Shown here one piece after another: positions 25,678 through 36,412 of a stretch of DNA of 64,000 bases. The notes beneath the pieces are model-generated. The model ran no database searches. It saw only the letters and a program-made list of their open reading frames with translations, and was not told the DNA's origin. Made by a program: the position numbers and the translations under genes. The stretch spans positions 1 to 64,000 of the forward strand of contig NZ_FNIY01000014.1 in the NCBI RefSeq assembly GCF_900104355.1. Direction: 5' to 3'. The stretch's first letter is position 1. Each line of letters begins with the position of its first letter. This DNA is from Phyllobacterium sp. OV277 (GTDB taxonomy: Bacteria > Pseudomonadota > Alphaproteobacteria > Rhizobiales > Rhizobiaceae).

Positions 25678-27002
25678 GCGAACAGCTTCGGGTTCTGGTG
25701 ATTTCCCATGCTCATCCGAGTATCTCACTCGGGGGCGGGGAAATCGCATCCTACAATCTGCACAAGGGGCTTAACAGTCTGGCTGGTGTCCAGTCTGTCT
25801 ATCTTGCACGAGCCGGTCATCCGATTCCGCGCCATGGTACGACTGCGTTGATGAGCATGCGCCGCAGCAGCGACGAAATCCTGTTTCATGCGGATGAATA
25901 TGATCACTTCTATCTGTCAAACAACAACACCGATGAAATCCGGCGCGATCTCCTGCGCTTTGTCCGGGACCTCAATCCGCATGTGGTGCACTTTCACCAT
26001 GTGCTCGGTCTTGGGTTGGAGACGCTCTATGCCATTCGCGAAGCGATGCCGGATACGGTCATTCTGGTGACGTTCCACGAATATTTGTCGATCTGCAACA
26101 ATGACGGGCAGATGGTGAAGGCAGGCTCGGCAAAGCTTTGCAACGAGGCTTCACCCATCGATTGTCATGCCTGTTTCCCCGATATTCCTCCGGCGCGTTT
26201 CCTCAAGCGGGAACGTTTCATCCGCGGTATGCTTGAACTTGCCGATGCCTTCGTTGCGCCGAGTGATTTTCTGGCGGAGAGATATAAGGAATGGGGCCTC
26301 GATCCTGCAAAGCTGACCGTCATTGAGAATGGCATTGCCATCGACAACATAACGCCGCCGCGGGAGCTGTCAGGGCCAAGACCACGGCGCAACCGCTTTG
26401 CCTATTTTGGACAGGTCACGCCTTTCAAGGGTATCGACGTGCTTATTGATGCTGTATCGCGCGTGCCCGAGGAAAGCTGGGGCGAAGATTCACGCCTGAT
26501 GATCTTTGGCGGCAATCTTGAGAAACAACCGCGTGAATTCCAGGATCGCATGCAGAAGCTGATTGAGGAAGCCGGACCGCGCGTGCGCTTCTATGGCGCC
26601 TATCAGAATGCGGAGATGCCGCGCCTTATGCAATCAGTCGACTGGGTGGTTATGCCCTCCATCTGGTGGGAGAATTCGCCTATTGTCATTCAGGAGGCCC
26701 TGCACCATCGCCGGCCGGTCATCTGCTCCAATATTGGTGGTATGGCGGAGAAAATTCGTGATGGACTCGATGGCTTGCATTTCCGCGTTCGCAGCGCTGA
26801 AGATCTGGCCGATCGTTTCACAGAAGTGCTAAGCGACTCCTCGATTTGGGATCGCCTGCATCAGACCATCCGAAATCCCCTGAACTATATTGACTGTGCT
26901 CAAGAACATCTTGCTCTCTACGGTGAATTGCTTAAACCTACCCGGCAGCAGTCGCTTAACGTAGCTGCAAGAACTGACGTTGTTCTTTCCCAAGCAAGCT
27001 GA
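25674..27002 (+). CDS. GT4 family glycosyltransferase (ExpE7-like)
   Basis: A 442-residue paralog of the GT4 enzyme encoded at 21371. It shares HAHPSISLGGGEIASYNLH at the N-terminus, HFHHVLGLG, FHEYLSICNNDGQM and the cysteine cluster CNEASPIDCHACF near 155-170, then YFGQVTPFKG near 242 and IWWENSPIVIQEALHH near 325 in the donor site. The conserved glutamates of the E-x7-E motif are present, so it should be active. Position and size fit expE7 (wgeG). Probably transfers glucose or galactose at the cytoplasmic membrane face. Confidence 0.86.
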   Translation: MSEQLRVLVISHAHPSISLGGGEIASYNLHKGLNSLAGVQSVYLARAGHPIPRHGTTALMSMRRSSDEILFHADEYDHFYLSNNNTDEIRRDLLRFVRDLNPHVVHFHHVLGLGLETLYAIREAMPDTVILVTFHEYLSICNNDGQMVKAGSAKLCNEASPIDCHACFPDIPPARFLKRERFIRGMLELADAFVAPSDFLAERYKEWGLDPAKLTVIENGIAIDNITPPRELSGPRPRRNRFAYFGQVTPFKGIDVLIDAVSRVPEESWGEDSRLMIFGGNLEKQPREFQDRMQKLIEEAGPRVRFYGAYQNAEMPRLMQSVDWVVMPSIWWENSPIVIQEALHHRRPVICSNIGGMAEKIRDGLDGLHFRVRSAEDLADRFTEVLSDSSIWDRLHQTIRNPLNYIDCAQEHLALYGELLKPTRQQSLNVAARTDVVLSQAS

Positions 27003-27040
27003 AGTTACCCAGCTTTCATCGCCAAAAGAAGGAATACCTC

Positions 27041-28228
27041 ATGGCACGCGTCCTCGTACTGATCCCCGCCGGTGAAGTATACGATCATGATAATGTGCGC
27101 TGGTACAAGCACAGTGACATTCAGCGCAGTATTGATCACTACCACAACATTGGCGACGCTTTCGTTTTCGAATCGTCACTGAAACTGTTGAACTACGATA
27201 AGGTCGGCGAGCTTCCTATCGTCAATCCGCCGATGGAGAAGATTGACCAGCTGCGCGAGGAATATGACTATGTCATCCTGCGTGGGTCCAACTACATCAA
27301 CAAGGAAATGAACTGGCGCGACACCATTCCGGTTCTCAAGCGATTGGGATTGCCAGTGATTGCGTTTGGTGTGGGTGCTCAGGCGCCGGTCAAAGGTCAG
27401 CTGGAGCTTTCGGAGGAATCCAAGGCGGTTTGGCGTCTCATTGCCGATTCCACCACGTCCATCGGCGTGCGAGGTGCCTATTCGGCGCAGGTTCTCAATG
27501 ATATCGGCATCAAGAATGTGCGGATCATTGGTTGTCCCACGGCTTTCCGCCGGAACAACCAGCATCTGCGCATTAAATTGCCTGATCTGGATACGGTAAA
27601 AAAGGTTGGTGTGACTGTCCGCCGCGAAGTGTCGCCAACCTATGCGCAGGATATCCAGCGCTATCTGACCCTGCACCGTGAACTCATCAAGCAAATGGCC
27701 AAACGCTTTGACATTACCCTGATGGCGCAGGGTGAAGTGGAAGAGAAGAAGATGGTTTTCGGCACTGATGAGCAGAAGGAACAGGCCATCGCCGCGTTAA
27801 AGGGAAATCGCTGGGTCTCCGACTGGTATTTCGATGAAGCAATCGAAAAGCTCTATCGCGAGCGCATGTACTATTCCGATGTAGTTGCTGATTACGAAAA
27901 GCTGGTGCGGTCGCATCAACTGGTGCTTGGCTACCGATTGCACGGCAATCTCATGGCTTTGGCCAATGGTATTCCGTCGATTTATTTCACCTATGACAGC
28001 CGCACCGTCGAATTTGCCGAGACCTACAAGATTCCGAGTTATGACGTGTTCAGTGACAAGCCATTCAGGCTGGAGGATTACTGGGATCAGTCGCTGTTTG
28101 ATAAATACAACCGCGCCTGGTTCGAGACCTATGGCGAGATGAATGTCTTCCTGACTGAAAACAATGTCGATCATAAAATGACTGAAACGGGCAGACGTGC
28201 AACGGACGCCGCTCGCTGGGTCGCATAA
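27041..28228 (+). CDS. Polysaccharide pyruvyl transferase family protein (third, divergent copy)
   Basis: A 395-residue member of the polysaccharide pyruvyl transferase family, far more distant from the two left-arm copies than they are from each other. Landmarks are NIGDAFVFESS near 45, FGVGAQAP near 110, IGVRGAYSAQVL near 145, IIGCPTAF near 168 and the C-terminal LVLGYRLHGNLMALANGIPSIYF (about 290-315). It should transfer pyruvate from phosphoenolpyruvate to a sugar in the polymer. AAGAAGGAA precedes the ATG. It follows the GT4 gene by 38 nt and ends the glycosyltransferase operon before galE. Confidence 0.8.
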   Translation: MARVLVLIPAGEVYDHDNVRWYKHSDIQRSIDHYHNIGDAFVFESSLKLLNYDKVGELPIVNPPMEKIDQLREEYDYVILRGSNYINKEMNWRDTIPVLKRLGLPVIAFGVGAQAPVKGQLELSEESKAVWRLIADSTTSIGVRGAYSAQVLNDIGIKNVRIIGCPTAFRRNNQHLRIKLPDLDTVKKVGVTVRREVSPTYAQDIQRYLTLHRELIKQMAKRFDITLMAQGEVEEKKMVFGTDEQKEQAIAALKGNRWVSDWYFDEAIEKLYRERMYYSDVVADYEKLVRSHQLVLGYRLHGNLMALANGIPSIYFTYDSRTVEFAETYKIPSYDVFSDKPFRLEDYWDQSLFDKYNRAWFETYGEMNVFLTENNVDHKMTETGRRATDAARWVA

Positions 28229-28356
28229 CGAATAGCCGCGAAATTTCCTTGGGAGGAAAACTGGCCGCAGGAAAGGAGGCACCACAACTATTGTCGAATT
28301 GGCATAAGCCGCTCCATCACATAGATATCTCCAACAAAATTGCAGGAGTTCTTCCC

Positions 28357-29376
28357 ATGACTGTTCTCGTTTCTGGTGGCGCCGGCTATATCGGCAGTCA
28401 CATGGTGCTTGCCCTCAAGGATGCTGGCCGATCGGTGCTGGTGCTTGATGATTTGAGTTGTGGTTTCGCTTGGCTGGTGCCGGATGATGTACCGTTCGTG
28501 CAGGGCGATATCGGCGATCAGGCACTGGTGCGCGATCTGATCCGTCGACACAATGTTACTGCGATCCTGCATTTTGCCGGATCAATCGTCGTGCCGGATT
28601 CGGTGAAGGACCCGCTTTATTACTATCGCAACAATACGGTGCAATCGCGGGCTCTGATCGAGGCAGCCATTGCCGAAGGCATCAAGCATTTTATTTTCTC
28701 GTCGACGGCTGCCGTCTACGGTGAACCGGAGCGCACGCCAATCACCGAGGACATGCCGCATCAGCCAATCTCGCCCTACGGCACATCCAAGTTGATGACC
28801 GAATGGATGCTTCGTGATGCGGCAGTTGCCCATCCGGAATTCAACTATGTGGCGCTGCGTTATTTCAACGTGGCGGGTGCCGATCCGCAATTGCGTTCGG
28901 GTCAGTCCTTCCCGCGCGCCACACATCTTATCAAGATTGCCAGTCAGGCCGCGACCGGTGAACGCTCGCATATTGAGGTTTACGGTACGGATTATCCGAC
29001 CGTCGATGGCACCTGCATCCGTGATTACATTCACGTCAGCGATCTGGCACAGGCCCATCTCTGCGCGCTGAATTATCTGGAGGCAGGTGGAACCAGTACG
29101 TCAGCCAATTGCGGTTATGGCTATGGTTATTCAGTGCTTGAAATCATCGATGCGGTCAAGCGCGTGTCGGGTGTTGATTTCGAGGTTCGGACGGCACCGC
29201 GCCGTGCCGGCGATCCCGCTGTTCTTGTTGCGGGTAACGAGCGTGTGCGGACACTGTTCGGCTTTGAGCCCAAGCGTGCTGACCTCGACCTTATCGTTGG
29301 CGATGCTTTGGCCTGGGAACGGCAGCTTGCCATTCTAAAAACTCTGGAACAGTCGGAATCCCGGATCGCCGTCTGA
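28357..29376 (+). CDS. galE: UDP-glucose 4-epimerase
   Basis: A 339-residue extended SDR epimerase interconverting UDP-glucose and UDP-galactose. I chose the ATG at 28357 with GCAGGAG upstream; the open frame continues 36 codons further back without a start signal. NAD-binding GGAGYIGS is at residues 7-14, the catalytic T117 in SSTAAVYG, and Y141 with K145 in the YxxxK motif. Its place at the end of the polysaccharide operon fits a supply of UDP-galactose for a galactose-containing polymer, again as in galactoglucan. A 12-bp hairpin follows. Confidence 0.93.
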   Translation: MTVLVSGGAGYIGSHMVLALKDAGRSVLVLDDLSCGFAWLVPDDVPFVQGDIGDQALVRDLIRRHNVTAILHFAGSIVVPDSVKDPLYYYRNNTVQSRALIEAAIAEGIKHFIFSSTAAVYGEPERTPITEDMPHQPISPYGTSKLMTEWMLRDAAVAHPEFNYVALRYFNVAGADPQLRSGQSFPRATHLIKIASQAATGERSHIEVYGTDYPTVDGTCIRDYIHVSDLAQAHLCALNYLEAGGTSTSANCGYGYGYSVLEIIDAVKRVSGVDFEVRTAPRRAGDPAVLVAGNERVRTLFGFEPKRADLDLIVGDALAWERQLAILKTLEQSESRIAV

Positions 29377-29396
29377 TCAAAATCTGCTAAGCGGTG

Positions 29397-29425
29397 ATTA
29401 TGCCGGGCTAAGTGCCCGGCATAAT
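29397..29425. terminator. Hairpin between convergent galE and pcaF
   Basis: ATTATGCCGGGC (29397-29408) and GCCCGGCATAAT (29414-29425) form a perfect 12-bp stem with a 5-nt loop. There is no real T tract on either strand, but such symmetric hairpins between convergent genes commonly end transcription from both sides. Confidence 0.65.
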
Positions 29426-29431
29426 GCTTTA

Positions 29432-30637
29432 TCAGGCACGTTCAAGCGCGACAGCGATACCCTGACCGACACCGATGCACATGGTGGCAAGGGCGCGTTT
29501 TGCGCCTCTGATACCAAGCTCCAATGCTGCCGTCCCGGCGATGCGCGCGCCGGACATGCCAAGGGGATGACCAAGTGCAATCGCACCGCCATTCGGATTG
29601 ATATAATCGGCATCGTCGGCAAGCCCGAGTTCGCGCAGAGTGGCAAGGCCCTGCGAGGCGAAGGCTTCGTTGAGTTCGATCACATCGAAATCCTGTGGTG
29701 TTAGGCCAAGCCGCGCGCAGAGTTTGCGCGTTGCTGCAACCGGGCCAATACCCATGATGCGTGGAGGAACACCTGCGGTTGCGCCGCCGACGATCCGGGC
29801 GATGGGAGTGAGGCCGTATTTCTTTATGGCAGCTTCGGAAGCAATGATCAGAGCGGCTGCGCCGTCATTAACGCCTGATGCATTCCCCGCGGTTACCGAT
29901 CCGCCCTTGCGGAATGGGGTCGGCAATTTAGTCAGTTGTTCAAGTGTCGTCTGCGGGCGGGGATGTTCGTCGCGATCCACGGTTATCGCATCGCCTTTGC
30001 GCTGGGGAATAATCACAGGAATTATCTCGCGACCGAGCCGACCGCTGTCCATGGCAACTCCTGCCCTTTGCTGCGACCGTACCGCAAAAGCGTCCTGATC
30101 GGCCCGCGAGACGTTGTAATCCTCGGCAACGTTCTCGCCAGTCTCCGGCATGGAGTCGATGCCATATTGCTGCTGCATCAGCGGGTTGATGAAGCGCCAA
30201 CCAATGGTTGTGTCGTGAATTTCCGCATGGCGCGAAAAAGCCCCTTCAGCCTTCGGTAAAACGAATGGCGCACGCGACATGGATTCAACACCGCCCGCAA
30301 TGGCTATTTCCATTTCTCCGGCCTTGATCGCCCGCGCCGCTGCGATAACCGCATCCATACCCGAGCCGCACAGGCGGTTCATCGTCGTACCCGGTACGCC
30401 TACCGGTAGTCCGGCAAGAAGCAGGGACATGCGCGCGACGTTGCGGTTATCCTCGCCTGCCTGATTGGCGCAGCCATAAAAGACTTCGCCGATGGCTTCC
30501 CAGTCAACGGAACCGTTCCGCTGCATCAATGCTTTCAGCGGGATGGCACCGAGATCATCCGGTCGAACCGAGGACAGCGCCCCGCCAAAGCGGCCAATGG
30601 GCGTGCGGATATAATCACAGATAAAGGCTTCGGACAT
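29432..30637 (-). CDS. pcaF: 3-oxoadipyl-CoA thiolase
   Basis: A 401-residue thiolase that splits beta-ketoadipyl-CoA into succinyl-CoA and acetyl-CoA, the last step of the beta-ketoadipate pathway. The acylated cysteine is C90 (MNRLCGSG), with H357 (ALGHPLG) and C387 (MCIGVG) completing the active site. The length is typical. Its start shares ATGA with the stop of pcaJ, so pcaI, pcaJ and pcaF form one operon controlled from the pcaR side. General acetyl-CoA acetyltransferase activity is the alternative, but the neighbours settle the role. Confidence 0.93.
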   Translation of the reverse strand: MSEAFICDYIRTPIGRFGGALSSVRPDDLGAIPLKALMQRNGSVDWEAIGEVFYGCANQAGEDNRNVARMSLLLAGLPVGVPGTTMNRLCGSGMDAVIAAARAIKAGEMEIAIAGGVESMSRAPFVLPKAEGAFSRHAEIHDTTIGWRFINPLMQQQYGIDSMPETGENVAEDYNVSRADQDAFAVRSQQRAGVAMDSGRLGREIIPVIIPQRKGDAITVDRDEHPRPQTTLEQLTKLPTPFRKGGSVTAGNASGVNDGAAALIIASEAAIKKYGLTPIARIVGGATAGVPPRIMGIGPVAATRKLCARLGLTPQDFDVIELNEAFASQGLATLRELGLADDADYINPNGGAIALGHPLGMSGARIAGTAALELGIRGAKRALATMCIGVGQGIAVALERA

Positions 30638-31410
30638 CAGGCTGCCTCATGGGCTCGTTTCGTGCGTGCGTTGATATCGCGCAGCACTGAGAGTTCGGTT
30701 TCAGTGGGAACGGGTGTTTCCACGGTTTCTTTAGCAAACCGGACAGGCCAGCCGCAATTCTCTTCAATCTGCCCGCGCGTCACACCTCGATGGATGGATA
30801 CAACAGTTAACTCCTTCGTCGCCGGGTCAGGCTCAAAAATGCAGAGATCCGTGATGACACGGGTTGGCCCCTTGGTTTTCATTCCAAGTCGCGCGCGATG
30901 ATTGCCGCCTTCGCCATGGCCCATGGATGTTATGAAATCCAGATGGTCGACAAAACCACGATTGGTCAGCGCCATGGTGATATAAATCTGGCCGCAATTG
31001 CTGGCAATTTCCGGGGCACCGCCACCACCGGGCAGCCGTACCTTTGGCGTATCATAGGGACCGACGACAGTGGTGTTGAGATTGGCAAAGCGATCTATCT
31101 GCGCTCCGCCGAGAAACCCTGTGGTAATACGCCCGCCCTGCAGCCAGTAACGAAACATTTCCGGCACCGAAACGGTAAACAGCGCGGTATCGCAAAGCTC
31201 GCCATCGCCAATGGAGAGCGGCAATACATCCGGTTTGGTGCCGATCGTGCCGCTTTCATAGATCAGGGTGATATCTGGCGCATGGGTGAGCCGTGCCACA
31301 TTGCAGGCAGCCGAAGGTGCGCCAATCCCGACAAAGCAGACATCATCATTGGTGAGCGCGCGGGCGGCGGCAATGGTCATCATTTCAGTGGGTGTGAAAT
31401 CCTGCGTCAT
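30637..31410 (-). CDS. pcaJ: 3-oxoadipate CoA-transferase subunit B
   Basis: A 257-residue beta subunit of a class I CoA transferase. It carries the active-site glutamate E52 in YESG, the counterpart of the ENG motif, and the GIGAPS segment near 29. With PcaI it moves CoA from succinyl-CoA to beta-ketoadipate. I start it at the ATG at 31410; the frame is open 31 codons further upstream, but those overlap pcaI and have no start signal. It sits 11 nt behind pcaI and overlaps pcaF by ATGA. Confidence 0.9.
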   Translation of the reverse strand: MTQDFTPTEMMTIAAARALTNDDVCFVGIGAPSAACNVARLTHAPDITLIYESGTIGTKPDVLPLSIGDGELCDTALFTVSVPEMFRYWLQGGRITTGFLGGAQIDRFANLNTTVVGPYDTPKVRLPGGGGAPEIASNCGQIYITMALTNRGFVDHLDFITSMGHGEGGNHRARLGMKTKGPTRVITDLCIFEPDPATKELTVVSIHRGVTRGQIEENCGWPVRFAKETVETPVPTETELSVLRDINARTKRAHEAA

Positions 31411-31421
31411 GATCCGGTTCC

Positions 31422-32282
31422 TTACGCCGCATTTGCCGCATGCCTGACGGCATGGCGGGCAAAATCTTCGGGCTTGCCGGCAAGGACATTCTCCTTGATC
31501 CAAGCCGTGAAACTCTCGCGATCACGCGCGATCTTGTCCCACGCAATGTAAAAAGCATTGGAGCGTGGGTAGTAGCCATGGGCATAGGATGGAAAAGCGC
31601 CGCCCGGTACATGTACGACTGCACTGATAGCCCAATGGGGCAAGACGACTGCATTGGGTGATGGCGGGTTCAGCTCGTTGACGATTTCCTCGACTGTCAC
31701 GATGGAGCGGCGGGCGGCAAGCACTGCTTCCTTCTGCACTCCGGTAATGCCCTCGATCAGCACATTGCCTTGCCGGTCGGCACGCTGCGCATGGATAATC
31801 GATACGTCAGGACGAATGGACGGAACAGCGGCGAGCACCTCGCCTGTAAAGGGACATGTGATGGACTTGATGTTGGGATTGACCTTGGCAAGGTCGGCGC
31901 CGATATAACCGCGCAAAACGGCAAAAGGCAGATTGGCAGCGCCTGCTTCATAGGCGTTGGCCATGGCTGCATGGGAATGTTCCTCGATGGCAAGCGGCCG
32001 CGGCCATTGGTTTTCGACCGCATCACGGAAGCGGTGCAATGAACCCACACCGGGATTGCCACCCCAGGAAAACTTCATACCGCGTGCCGCACCAACACCG
32101 ATCAACTGATCATAGATAAGGTCCGGCGTCATGCGAACAAGAAAGAGGTCCTTGCGGCCCTGCCGGATGATCTCGTGGCCAGCCGCATAGGGAATGAGGT
32201 GGGTAAACCCCTCCATGGCAAGTGTGTCGCCATCCCTGACATTGTCCTCAATCGCTTCGGAAAGCGTACAGATTTTCGCCAC
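31422..32282 (-). CDS. pcaI: 3-oxoadipate CoA-transferase subunit A
   Basis: A 286-residue alpha subunit of the CoA transferase, with GDTLAMEGFTHLIPYAAGHEIIRQ near the N-terminus and FSWGGNPGVGSLHRFRDAVE near 95. It is longer than the roughly 230-residue PcaI of pseudomonads and belongs to the longer form common in alphaproteobacteria and actinobacteria. It is first in the pcaIJF operon and divergent from pcaR, with a PcaR-like box in the 182-bp gap. Cytoplasmic. Confidence 0.9.
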   Translation of the reverse strand: MAKICTLSEAIEDNVRDGDTLAMEGFTHLIPYAAGHEIIRQGRKDLFLVRMTPDLIYDQLIGVGAARGMKFSWGGNPGVGSLHRFRDAVENQWPRPLAIEEHSHAAMANAYEAGAANLPFAVLRGYIGADLAKVNPNIKSITCPFTGEVLAAVPSIRPDVSIIHAQRADRQGNVLIEGITGVQKEAVLAARRSIVTVEEIVNELNPPSPNAVVLPHWAISAVVHVPGGAFPSYAHGYYPRSNAFYIAWDKIARDRESFTAWIKENVLAGKPEDFARHAVRHAANAA

Positions 32283-32411
32283 GTCTCTCTCCCTGCTTGG
32301 TCACCGACCGACGATCATACGCCGATGTCTGATGCAAACCTCCATCTGCACCAATGGCGTAGTCCCGTCAGGTTCGACACGTCAATGTGTTTTGTGCGTT
32401 ATTTGACATTT

Positions 32412-32426
32412 GTTCGTATATCGCAC
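32412..32426. promoter_or_regulatory. PcaR-type operator candidate
   Basis: GTTCGTATATCGCAC matches 12 of 15 positions of the site GTTCGATAATCGCAC that I recall for Pseudomonas PcaR. An inverted CGCAC half site (GTGCG) lies 24 nt upstream around a TTGACA hexamer at 32403-32408. It stands between pcaR and pcaI, so it probably serves pcaIJF activation and pcaR autoregulation. Confidence 0.6.
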
Positions 32427-32464
32427 AAACTGTCCGGAAATCCCCATAAATTAGGTTGAAATGA

Positions 32465-33220
32465 ATGCGCGAAACCGATTTCATCAGTGGCTTTGCCAAA
32501 GGACTTTCTGTCATTGAAGCTTTTGATGCGGTCAATTCTCGCCTGTCGATCACGGATATTGCGCGGATGACCGGGTTGGAACGGGCCACGGCACGCCGCT
32601 GCCTTCTGACCCTCACCCAGCTTGGCTATGCGGATTATGATGGCAAGTTTTTCACTCTGACGCCGCGTATCCTGCGCCTCGGCCATTCCTACCTCTCATC
32701 CACGCCTCTACCCCGGTTGATGCAACCATTTCTGGACCAGCTTTCCGAAAAAACCGGCGAAAGCGCGTCTGCCTCGGTGCTCGACGGCGACGAGATTGTC
32801 TATATCGCCCGCGCTTCGCATAAGCGCGTCATGTCGATTAATCTCAATCCGGGTAGCCGCCTTCCGGCTTACTGCTCTTCAATGGGCCGGGTTCTTCTGG
32901 CCGCCATGAGTGATGACGAGGCGCGGCGTATTCTTGAGGATAGCAACCGCACGGCAAACACACCGCGTACGAAAACGTCAGTTCCGGAATTGATGGACGA
33001 AGTGCGCAAAGTCCGCTTGCAGGGTTATGCGGTGATCGATCAGGAGTTGGAGATTGGCCTTTGTTCCATCGCTGTTCCGGTGCGCAACACACGCGGCATC
33101 ACCATCGCCGCCATCAATATCGGCGCTCAGGCACCGCGCGTTACGGTCGAAGAAATGGTCGAGCGATACCTGCCTGTGATGCAATCAACACGAGATACGA
33201 TAGCTGGAGTTTTGGTATAG
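32465..33220 (+). CDS. pcaR: IclR family regulator of the beta-ketoadipate pathway
   Basis: A 251-residue IclR-type regulator. The N-terminal winged helix (about 8-65) includes LSITDIARMTGLERATARRCLLTL, and the effector domain follows to the end, with the IclR signature region VARKxV replaced by DQELEIGLCSIAVPVRN near 200. The family member PcaR responds to beta-ketoadipate and activates pcaIJF. Divergent from pcaI with a PcaR-like box in between. Start at the ATG at 32465; AGG upstream is weak. The gene ends 12 nt from the convergent AraC-type gene. Confidence 0.88.
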   Translation: MRETDFISGFAKGLSVIEAFDAVNSRLSITDIARMTGLERATARRCLLTLTQLGYADYDGKFFTLTPRILRLGHSYLSSTPLPRLMQPFLDQLSEKTGESASASVLDGDEIVYIARASHKRVMSINLNPGSRLPAYCSSMGRVLLAAMSDDEARRILEDSNRTANTPRTKTSVPELMDEVRKVRLQGYAVIDQELEIGLCSIAVPVRNTRGITIAAINIGAQAPRVTVEEMVERYLPVMQSTRDTIAGVLV

Positions 33221-33231
33221 GTGCAGTTGAA

Positions 33232-35389
<2,158 letters not shown>

Positions 35390-35390
35390 G

Positions 35391-36311
35391 CTAGCCTTTG
35401 AGCGCGTCTGCTGCTTCGCGGATCGTCTGCATCAGGATCATCAGCGGTAGTGAGGCAGTTACATCGGCCCGAGTGGTTAGGCCAACGGGACCTTTTGTTT
35501 CGGTGGTATCGATCGGCAGAAGTGCAAGCATACCGTCTGCAACGTCGCTGGCGACCACCCCGGCTGAGATGATCCACACGGCATGATGGGAGCGCACAAA
35601 GGCTCTGCCGAAAGCGTCGGAAACCGTCTCGATCTGGTGCGGAAGCTTGGCGACACCGTTGGCAATAAGAAACCGGTCGACGAAAGGCCTGATGATGGAT
35701 GCGCGTGTCGGCATAAGCACCGGGAACTCGGCCAGTCGGTTGAAAATGTCCTCGCTGGCATCAAGCAAAGGATGGTGTGCACTTACGGCAAAAACCACCT
35801 GCTCAGAATAAAGATGTTCGAAGGAAAAGCCGGTCATCTTCTCCGGCGCAGCCAATCGGCCAACCACAAGGTCGAGATCGCCCAGCCGCAATTGTTCGAG
35901 CAGAACGGCGTTTTCTCCGGTGACGATTTTCAATCTGCTCTGGGTCTTTTCCTGCAGGAACAGGCTGATGGCCTGCGGCATGATGCGGGTTGAAACCGTT
36001 GGCAAGGCACCCACCCGAATGGGGATACCCTCCCCTGATTGCTCGTTGGTGACGGAATCGATGCCTTGCCGCAGCGCGGTAATCGCCGCTCCCGCATAGC
36101 GCAAAAATACTTCACCGAACCGTGTGATACGGATGCCACGACCATCACGCTCAAACATGGCAACACCGAGTACCTCTTCCATTTCACGAATGGTTTTGGT
36201 TACAGCGGGCTGGCTGATATGTAGAATCGCTGCTGCCTTCATCACGCTTTTCTGGCGGGCGACTTCGAGAAAGGTTTGCAGGTGGCGGAACTTGATGCGG
36301 CCATCAATCAT
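35391..36311 (-). CDS. pcaQ: LysR-type activator of the protocatechuate genes
   Basis: A 306-residue LysR-type regulator with the N-terminal winged helix (FLEVARQKSVMKAAAILHISQPAVTKTIREME, about 14-45) and a two-lobed effector domain. PcaQ proteins activate pcaDCHGB in response to carboxymuconate. It is divergent from pcaD, and an exact ATAACC-N4-GGTTAA box lies 8 bp before its start codon, so it probably also controls itself. It ends against convergent pobA with a single base between stop codons. Confidence 0.92.
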   Translation of the reverse strand: MIDGRIKFRHLQTFLEVARQKSVMKAAAILHISQPAVTKTIREMEEVLGVAMFERDGRGIRITRFGEVFLRYAGAAITALRQGIDSVTNEQSGEGIPIRVGALPTVSTRIMPQAISLFLQEKTQSRLKIVTGENAVLLEQLRLGDLDLVVGRLAAPEKMTGFSFEHLYSEQVVFAVSAHHPLLDASEDIFNRLAEFPVLMPTRASIIRPFVDRFLIANGVAKLPHQIETVSDAFGRAFVRSHHAVWIISAGVVASDVADGMLALLPIDTTETKGPVGLTTRADVTASLPLMILMQTIREAADALKG

Positions 36312-36319
36312 GTGTTTTC

Positions 36320-36335
36320 ATAACCCCAGGGTTAA
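36320..36335. promoter_or_regulatory. PcaQ box
   Basis: ATAACC-CCAG-GGTTAA is an exact match to the ATAACC-N4-GGTTAA motif described for PcaQ in S. meliloti. It lies between divergent pcaQ and pcaD, 9 bp from the pcaQ start codon and about 77 bp before the pcaD GTG. Confidence 0.85.
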
Positions 36336-36412
36336 GCGAATGCGGCAAGATATCATTTTACTGAACCAAATACATAATCCATTGTCCACATCAGTCATCC
36401 GGGAGGGTTTCG

